Source: UBA2231 sp964415175
GTDB lineage: Bacteria; Elusimicrobiota; Elusimicrobia; Elusimicrobiales; UBA9959
Assembly (NCBI GenBank): GCA_964415175.1
Contig: CAYPYG010000007.1
Location: 1-64,000, forward strand
Reading direction: 5' to 3'
Length of the DNA stretch: 64,000 bases
The translations under genes and the position numbers were made by a program. Each line of letters starts with the position of its first letter. Within the stretch, counting starts at the first letter, position 1. Shown in pieces: positions 57,355 through 64,000 of the stretch. Below the pieces are notes generated by a model. The model had not been told where the DNA came from and made no database searches. It saw only the letters and a list, made by a program, of their open reading frames with translations.

Positions 57355-58074
57355 ATGGCCGAAGAAATGACCCCGCCTTTAAGGATAGTCCTGGCCCGTC
57401 CGCGAAACCCCGTGAACATCGGGGCGGCGGCGAGAGCCATGGTCAACTTCGGCCTCTCGGACCTGGCGGCCGCCGACCCTCATCCTCCGGTCTGGAAAGA
57501 GGCGCTGACCGAGAACCGGGCGGCCGTGGGGGCCGGACACCTGCTGGACAGGGCGGCGGTATGCGGGTCCATCCCGTCCGCGGCGGAGGGCTGCTCCCTG
57601 GTCCTTGGCACTTCGGCGCTGAACAGGCGCAGCCCCGACAGGGAAGTAATACCCCTGCCGCTGGCCGCCGAATATATAAGGAAGAACTCCGGCGGCGGAC
57701 GCACCGCGATAGTCTTCGGACCGGAAAAGCACGGCCTTACGGAGGAGGATCTCTCCCATTGCCGGGCCATCATAGCGGTCCCGACCGCCGACGCGCAGCC
57801 CTCCATGAACCTGGGCCACGCCGTGGCCGTGGTCTGCTATGAACTGGCGGGCAGGGCCGGTCCCTCGGAGGGGGGAAGGGCCGCGCGGCCGCCCAGAGCG
57901 GAGGCTTCCCCGGGGGAACTGGATTCCACCGCGGCGGAGATCATCGGTTTTATCGAAAGGACCGGAGGCGGGAAGTCGCCGGCCCAGATACGGCGCGCCG
58001 TACAGGACCTGGCCGGGGAAAAAGAGGCCCTTTCGCTGCTGCGGCTGCTCGTCCGCAGGGCGTCAGATACTTAG
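57355..58074 (+). CDS. TrmJ-like tRNA/rRNA 2'-O-methyltransferase (SpoU family)
   Basis: The 239-residue SPOUT-class enzyme has the SpoU signatures: A-R-P-R-N-P-V-N-I-G-A-A-A-R near residue 12, V-F-G-P-E-K-H-G-L near residue 120 and I-A-V-P-T-A-D-A-Q-P-S-M-N-L-G-H-A near 143, the knot. TrmJ methylates ribose of nucleotide 32 in tRNAs. The C-terminal extension with L-L-R-L-L-V-R-R matches TrmJ dimer proteins. The start appears leaderless. Exact target residue unproven. Confidence 0.85.
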   Translation: MAEEMTPPLRIVLARPRNPVNIGAAARAMVNFGLSDLAAADPHPPVWKEALTENRAAVGAGHLLDRAAVCGSIPSAAEGCSLVLGTSALNRRSPDREVIPLPLAAEYIRKNSGGGRTAIVFGPEKHGLTEEDLSHCRAIIAVPTADAQPSMNLGHAVAVVCYELAGRAGPSEGGRAARPPRAEASPGELDSTAAEIIGFIERTGGGKSPAQIRRAVQDLAGEKEALSLLRLLVRRASDT

Positions 58075-58115
58075 AACGGGGATCCCGGGCCGCGGGGATT
58101 ACTCCCCGGTCCGGT

Positions 58116-60230
58116 TCATTTCCCTATTCCCTCCAGCTCCAGCATGAAAGCGTATTCCAGCGCGACCAGTTTGAGCGCCTCGAAGCGTCCCGACTTGCCG
58201 CCGTGGCCTACCTCCATGTCGGTCTTCAGCACCAGCGGCTCCGAGTCGTTCTTCAGGGCGCGGAGCTTCGCAGCCCATTTGGCCGGTTCCCAGTACTGTA
58301 CCTGGGAGTCGTGCAGGCCGGCCGTTATGAACATCGCCGGGTAGGCCTTCTCGGAAACATTGTCGTAGGGGGAATACGAGAGCATGTACTCGTAGTCCTC
58401 TTTCACGTTCGGATCCCCCCATTCGTCGTATTCCCCGGTGGTCAGCGGGATGCTGTCGTCGAGCATGGTCGTCACCACGTCCACGAAAGGGACCTCGGCC
58501 AGGATGGAGCGGTAAAGGCCGTCCGGCGCCATGTTGGCGACGGCGCCCATCAGCAGGCCTCCGGCCGAGCCGCCCTCCGCGTGCACGCGGCCGCGGGCGG
58601 CGTAGCCTGCCTTCACCAGGTAGTCGGTGGCGTCGATGAAGTCGTTGAAGGTGTTGATCTTCCTGCGCTGCCGGCCCTCCTCGTACCAGGCCCGGCCCAG
58701 TTCGGAGCCGCCGCGGATATGCGGTATGGCGCAGACGAAGCCCCTGTCGAGCAGCGAAAGCCTGACGGAGCTGAAATACGGATCGGAATTGGAGCCGTAG
58801 GAACCGTAGGAATAAATGTGCAGCGGAGCCCCGGAGCCCCGGCGGAAATCCTTCCGGTAGACCAGCGAAACCGGGATCTTCGCCCCGTCCCGGGCGGGAG
58901 CCCAGACGCGCTCCGAGACATAATCCTCCGGCCGGAAACCGCCCAGCACCTCCTGGCGCTTGAGAAGTTTCTTTTCCCGCGAGGCCATATCGTAGTCGTA
59001 GACGGAATCCGGGGTGGTCAGCGATTCGTAGTTGAAGCGCAGGAGCCCGGAATCGTACTCCCTGTTGACGCCGGCGGAGGCCAGGTAGGCGGGATCGTCG
59101 AATTCCAGGTAATGTTCCCCGCCGCCGGAACGGCTCATTACGCGCAGCAGCGGAAGCCCGCCCCGCCGCTCGGAGACCACCAGCCAGCCGCGGAAGGCGT
59201 CGATATCCTCGACGAGCGTGTCCTCGCGGTGGGGGAGGAAATCCTTCCACGGACCGGGGCCGCCCGGCAGGTCTTCGGCTTCCGAGACCATGAAATTCCT
59301 GGCGTTCCTGTTGTGCAGGACGTAGAACCTGTCGCCCGCGTGCTCCGGCGCGTATTCCAGGCCGCGTTCGCGCGGCAGGAACAGACGCCACTCTCCGGCC
59401 GGCGCGGAGGCGTCGAGGTAGCGGTACTCGGTGGTCAGCGTGGCCTGCGAACCGATGAACAGGTATTTGCGGCTGCGCGACTTGGCGACGAAAGCGGTGA
59501 AGGTCTCGTCGGGCTCGTTATAGACCTCGGTATCCGCGGCGGAGCCCAGCTCATGCCTGAAGATCCTGTCCCAGCGCAGGGTCTCCGGGTGCTGCTTGGC
59601 GTAGAAGAGCGTTTTGCCGTCCTCCGCCCAGACCAGGTTGGGGGTCACGTTCTCCAGGCGGTCCGGCAGGACCTCGCCGGTGCGCAGGTCCTTGAAGCGG
59701 ACGGTATAGAAACGGCGGCCTTTGGTGTCCGCGGCCCAGGCCATTAGATTGTGGTCCGGGCTCATCACCGGGAAGCGGGCGTCGAAGAAGGCGTGGCCCC
59801 GGGCCTCCTTGTTGACGTCGAGAAGTATCTCCTCTTTCCCCGACGGGGAGCCGGCCCGGCGGCAGTAGAGCGGGTATTCGCCGCCTTTTTTGTAGCGGGT
59901 GTAATAATAGTAAGGCCCGTCCTTGTACGGCGGGGTGGAATCGTCCTTCTTTATCCTGGACTTCATCTCCGCGAACAGCGAGGAGGAGAATTTCTTCACC
60001 GGGGCCAGGACGGCGTCGGCGTAGGCGTTCTCGGCTTTCAGGTATTCCAGCACCTCCGGGGTATCCCGTTCGCGCAGCCAGAAATAATCGTCCGTCCTGA
60101 CATGGCCGTGCTTCTCGAGACGGTGGGGGACCTTGGCGGCCTTGGGAGGGACCGGCCGCTCTCCCCCGGCATGCGCGACGCCCGCCGCGAAAACTCCCGC
60201 GAAGACCAGCACCCAGTCAAGGTTGTTCAT
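58116..60230 (-). CDS. ptrB: Oligopeptidase B (S9 prolyl oligopeptidase family)
   Basis: The 704-residue protein has a signal-like N-terminus (residues 5-22, A-G-V-F-A-A-G-V-A-H-A), a beta-propeller domain (residues 60-400) and an alpha/beta hydrolase domain. The nucleophile is S555 in G-G-S-A-G-G; the catalytic H lies in E-V-G-H-G-G near the C-terminus. Early residues P-P-K-A-A-K-V-P-H and D-D-Y-F-W-L-R-E match the oligopeptidase B start. It cuts short peptides after basic residues. A periplasmic location is plausible from the signal. Confidence 0.9.
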   Translation of the reverse strand: MNNLDWVLVFAGVFAAGVAHAGGERPVPPKAAKVPHRLEKHGHVRTDDYFWLRERDTPEVLEYLKAENAYADAVLAPVKKFSSSLFAEMKSRIKKDDSTPPYKDGPYYYYTRYKKGGEYPLYCRRAGSPSGKEEILLDVNKEARGHAFFDARFPVMSPDHNLMAWAADTKGRRFYTVRFKDLRTGEVLPDRLENVTPNLVWAEDGKTLFYAKQHPETLRWDRIFRHELGSAADTEVYNEPDETFTAFVAKSRSRKYLFIGSQATLTTEYRYLDASAPAGEWRLFLPRERGLEYAPEHAGDRFYVLHNRNARNFMVSEAEDLPGGPGPWKDFLPHREDTLVEDIDAFRGWLVVSERRGGLPLLRVMSRSGGGEHYLEFDDPAYLASAGVNREYDSGLLRFNYESLTTPDSVYDYDMASREKKLLKRQEVLGGFRPEDYVSERVWAPARDGAKIPVSLVYRKDFRRGSGAPLHIYSYGSYGSNSDPYFSSVRLSLLDRGFVCAIPHIRGGSELGRAWYEEGRQRRKINTFNDFIDATDYLVKAGYAARGRVHAEGGSAGGLLMGAVANMAPDGLYRSILAEVPFVDVVTTMLDDSIPLTTGEYDEWGDPNVKEDYEYMLSYSPYDNVSEKAYPAMFITAGLHDSQVQYWEPAKWAAKLRALKNDSEPLVLKTDMEVGHGGKSGRFEALKLVALEYAFMLELEGIGK

Positions 60231-61440
60231 TGAAATCCCCCGATATTATTCTTTTGAGCCTGGCCTGCGCCGGCGTGTCCGGCTTCATGACGCCCCAGGC
60301 CAGTATCAGGGCGGTAGCGAGTATGAGCAGCACGAGCGCCGCCGCGGGGATCCCCGGCATGTGCAGGGCGGGCGGAATGCTGAGATAGAGCAGGACGGTT
60401 ATCAGGCCGCGCGGGGCGATATAGGCCAGCGAATGCGCCGCCCCGCCCGCGGCGCGGCGGAGGGGCAGCCAGCGCCCCAGGTAGATGAACCCCAGCACCG
60501 GCAGGGCGACGCGGAAAGCGTCCGGGGCGAAGAGCTCGCGGAGGTCCGTGGAGTAGCCGAGCAGCAGGAAGAAGAAGGTCTTTATTACGAAAGTGGTCTC
60601 GCGCACTATCCCGCCGAACTGGTCCATCTCCTCGCGCAGCCGGTCCACGTCGAAGTAGAAGCGCAGGTTGCCGCGGACGAACTTGCCTATATTATTGGCG
60701 AAAAGCCCGAAGACCAGGACCAGCACGAGCGGGGAGAAGTGCATCATCTTGGCCAGCGCGTAGACCAGCAGCAGCACGGAAAAGACCGGCAGGTACTTTA
60801 TCTTGTGGTCTATCCGCTCTATGAGGGCCGCCAGCGCCAGCGAAAAGACCAGCGACAGCAGGATGGTCGTGATTATCTCGAAACCGAAGGAGAAATACGC
60901 CCCGAAGCCGAAGGTCTCGTTGAGCACCAGGAAGTTGAAGACGAGTATGCCCAGGATGTCCGAGAAGGAGCTTTCGTAGACGATGAACTCCTTCCTGTCC
61001 GCCGGGAGATGGCTCACTCCCGGTATGGCTATGGCGCTGCTCATGACGGCCAGGGGCAGGGCGTTGACCAGGCAGAGGCGCAGCCCGGCGGAAGGGAACA
61101 GCAGTTTATAGAAGGCCGCGATGAGCCCCAGCGTGGCCAGGAGGGAGAAAAAAGCGCTGAAGAGGCTGTTGCGTATCACCTCCACCTTGTCCCGCCCGAG
61201 CTCCAGGTCCAGCCCGGCCTCCAGGACTATGAGTATCAGGCCGAGCGTGCCCAGCGGGGGGAGTATGACGCCGAGATAAGGGATATGCCAGCCGGCGCGG
61301 TCCATCAGGACCCGCACGACTATACCGGAGAGTATCAGGAAGACCAGCTGCGGCACGCGGGTCCTGGACGAGAAAAAATCGAAAAGGTAGGAGACCAGGA
61401 TCACGGAACTTATGGTTATCAGTATTATATCCGCCGACAT
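60217..61440 (-). CDS. Cation:proton antiporter (CPA family)
   Basis: The start at 61440 follows GAGGAG and gives 407 residues; an in-frame start at 61467 adds nothing. There are 11-13 membrane segments. Features are L-E-A-G-L-D-L-E-L near residue 73 and the unwound-helix pair with S-S-A-I-A-I-P-G-V near 150, then Y-E-S-S-F-S-D-I-L-G near residue 168. No RCK/TrkA domain is present. It exchanges Na+ or K+ for H+. The 14-base overlap with the peptidase gene suggests one transcript. A TATAAT box lies in the opposite direction at 61466-61471. Confidence 0.85.
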   Translation of the reverse strand: MSADIILITISSVILVSYLFDFFSSRTRVPQLVFLILSGIVVRVLMDRAGWHIPYLGVILPPLGTLGLILIVLEAGLDLELGRDKVEVIRNSLFSAFFSLLATLGLIAAFYKLLFPSAGLRLCLVNALPLAVMSSAIAIPGVSHLPADRKEFIVYESSFSDILGILVFNFLVLNETFGFGAYFSFGFEIITTILLSLVFSLALAALIERIDHKIKYLPVFSVLLLVYALAKMMHFSPLVLVLVFGLFANNIGKFVRGNLRFYFDVDRLREEMDQFGGIVRETTFVIKTFFFLLLGYSTDLRELFAPDAFRVALPVLGFIYLGRWLPLRRAAGGAAHSLAYIAPRGLITVLLYLSIPPALHMPGIPAAALVLLILATALILAWGVMKPDTPAQARLKRIISGDFNEQP

Positions 61441-61465
61441 CGGGGGCTCCTCGCGCGTCCGTATC

Positions 61466-61471
61466 ATTATA
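61466..61471 (-). promoter_or_regulatory. -10 box of the antiporter gene
   Basis: On the minus strand TATAAT, 25 bases before the ATG at 61440; no good -35 at 17 bases. Divergent from the otsA promoter. Confidence 0.5.
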
Positions 61472-61489
61472 CAAGTATTGTGGTTTTCC

Positions 61490-61518
61490 TTGCGCCGGCC
61501 CGGCTAAGTATTTATAAT
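61490..61518 (+). promoter_or_regulatory. Promoter of the otsA-otsB operon
   Basis: TTGCGC at 61490-61495, 17 bases, TATAAT at 61513-61518; ATG of otsA at 61562 behind GGAGGACGAT. Confidence 0.55.
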
Positions 61519-61561
61519 CTACCCGCGGGAGATCTATCCGCTGGAACGCCTGGAGGACGAT

Positions 61562-63040
<1,479 letters not shown>

Positions 63041-63074
63041 GGATGCACCTCGGAATGGCGGCCGGGAGGCCCCG

Positions 63075-63866
63075 ATGAAGCGCATAGTGCGCGAACTTTT
63101 CTCCCGCGCGGGCGCGGCCCGCGGCCCGGGGCGTCTCTGTCTGATGCTGGATTTCGACGGCACCCTCTCGGAGATGGCGCCGACGCCGGAGGCGGCGCGC
63201 TTCTACCCTCCCGCCAGGCGCGCCCTGCTGCGCCTCTCCCGCCTGCCCGGGGTCACCGTGGCCCTGGTCAGCGGCAGGGACGTCTCCGACCTGCGCCGCA
63301 AGGCCGGCCTGACCCGGGCGGTCTACTGCGGCAATCACGGCCTCGAACTGCCCGGCTTCCGCCTGCCGGCGCCGGTGGAGGCGTCCAAGCGCGCTTTCCG
63401 CCGCTCCTGCCGGCCGGCGCTGCGGCTGCTCCGCGGGATAAAGGACCGGTACCCCGGCGCCTGGATACAGGCGAAGCGCTTCTCCGTGACCCTGCATTAC
63501 AGGGCGCTCCCGGACCGGGCGGCGGCCGCCATGGCCGCGGAACTGCGGAAAGCGGCCCGCGCGTTCTCCCGCATGCCCGGCCTGCGCGCGGTGGAAGGGA
63601 AAAAGGTCCTGGAGCTCCGGCCGCGGGCCGCTTTCCACAAGGGAGCCGCCTGCCTGCTCCTGCTCGCCCGCAGAGGGGGCGCGGGATTCTACATGGGCGA
63701 CGATGTCACGGACGAGGACGCTTTCAGGGCGCTGCGCGGCAGGGCCGTGACCGTTTTCGTCGGGCCGCGCGGCAGGCCTACCGCGGCGGCGGCGAGGGTC
63801 CCGGACCACCGCGCCGCCGCGGCGCTGCTGGAACGGATACTCGAGGCCGCAGGGGAGGAGGAATGA
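63075..63866 (+). CDS. otsB: Trehalose-6-phosphate phosphatase
   Basis: OtsB removes the phosphate to release trehalose. The 263-residue HAD enzyme has M-L-D-F-D-G-T-L-S (nucleophile and acid D near residues 25-27), V-S-G-R-D near residue 77, G-N-H-G-L-E near residue 97 and G-D-D-V-T-D-E-D-A-F near residue 215. Together with OtsA it forms the complete two-step trehalose pathway. Its stop overlaps the next gene by ATGA. Confidence 0.92.
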   Translation: MKRIVRELFSRAGAARGPGRLCLMLDFDGTLSEMAPTPEAARFYPPARRALLRLSRLPGVTVALVSGRDVSDLRRKAGLTRAVYCGNHGLELPGFRLPAPVEASKRAFRRSCRPALRLLRGIKDRYPGAWIQAKRFSVTLHYRALPDRAAAAMAAELRKAARAFSRMPGLRAVEGKKVLELRPRAAFHKGAACLLLLARRGGAGFYMGDDVTDEDAFRALRGRAVTVFVGPRGRPTAAAARVPDHRAAAALLERILEAAGEEE

Positions 63867-64000
63867 AGGAAGCGCGCGGGGCGACGGCGCCTTTCAGGTT
63901 CTATACCCGCCTGCAGATGACCGAACTGACGGGCCGCAGGGCCTCCAACCTGCAGGAGCTGACCGACACGATCCGCGGCGTCAGCGGTTCGTCCATATAC
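63863..64000 (+). CDS. DUF5752-like protein, truncated by the window end
   Basis: Only the first 46 residues are present. They read F-R-F-Y-T-R-L-Q-M-T-E-L-T-G and I-R-G-V-S-G-S-S-I-Y, which I recall as the start of DUF5752 proteins, small partners commonly located beside trehalose or maltose-type glycosyltransferase genes. Start: ATG at 63863 behind GGAGGAGG, overlapping otsB. The full length and function cannot be judged here. Confidence 0.65.
   Translation, partial: MKEARGATAPFRFYTRLQMTELTGRRASNLQELTDTIRGVSGSSIY

Overview
The window reads as chromosomal DNA of a Gram-negative, GC-rich bacterium: lipoproteins with lipoboxes, a predicted beta-barrel protein, MltG and a complete lipid II assembly line are present. 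Heavy use of the AUA isoleucine codon in GC-rich genes, TATAAT-like -10 boxes and the gene content suggest an Elusimicrobiota-type lineage. That placement is an inference from composition and style, not from a marker tree.

Layout. (1) 1-6960 is an accessory RHS polymorphic-toxin array: four RHS genes or cassettes with near-identical GC-rich core DNA and different AT-rich tips, each followed by a small putative immunity gene, then an RHS remnant. The fourth RHS tip carries an H-R-G-N / G-S-A-G-C-H signature resembling L,D-transpeptidase (YkuD-like) folds and is followed by a lipoprotein. (2) 7154-15598 is a tight division/cell-wall operon murF-mraY-cydA-cydB-murD-ftsW-murG, with both cytochrome bd oxidase subunits inserted between mraY and murD; an Ldh_2-family dehydrogenase follows. 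(3) 16829-25232 holds a methyltransferase, an unknown membrane protein, a secreted trypsin-like protease, an ankyrin lipoprotein, a DUF3750 protein, a secreted cysteine-hydrolase-like protein, a two-gene ABC exporter, a cupin and a TSCPD protein. (4) 25229-29587 is a minus-strand operon headed by a Fur-family gene whose promoter overlaps a near-consensus Fur box; it continues with a YtkA-like lipoprotein, a beta-barrel protein, an FMN-binding-like protein and a MacB/LolD-type ABC pair, so it is probably a metal-responsive envelope transport system. (5) 29704-34899 encodes a Cys/His/Met-rich secreted protein, a Crp/Fnr regulator, hisS, aspS and lipA. (6) 35141-42500 mixes unknown secreted and membrane proteins, a B12-binding-type radical SAM protein, a 5'-nucleotidase, an HD protein and a DHA2-type MFS exporter. 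(7) 42540-55127 is mostly minus strand: asnS, tRNA-Ala(CGC), mltG, thpR, a FecR protein, tyrS, a PriA homologue with a ruined ATPase, family-4 uracil-DNA glycosylase, rpoZ, gmk and pyruvate phosphate dikinase. (8) 55268-64000 has an EEP-family hydrolase, a secreted metallo-beta-lactamase-fold protein, a TrmJ-like methylase, oligopeptidase B, a cation/proton antiporter and an otsA-otsB-DUF5752 trehalose operon cut by the window end.

The core regions are housekeeping: wall precursor synthesis, translation, nucleotide metabolism and carbon metabolism. The points most worth a second look are the RHS array with its chemically distinct tips, the Fur-controlled envelope operon, the catalytically dead-looking PriA, the cydAB insertion in the mur operon, a family of short GG-N-CC repeats between genes, and an apparent set of leaderless promoters.
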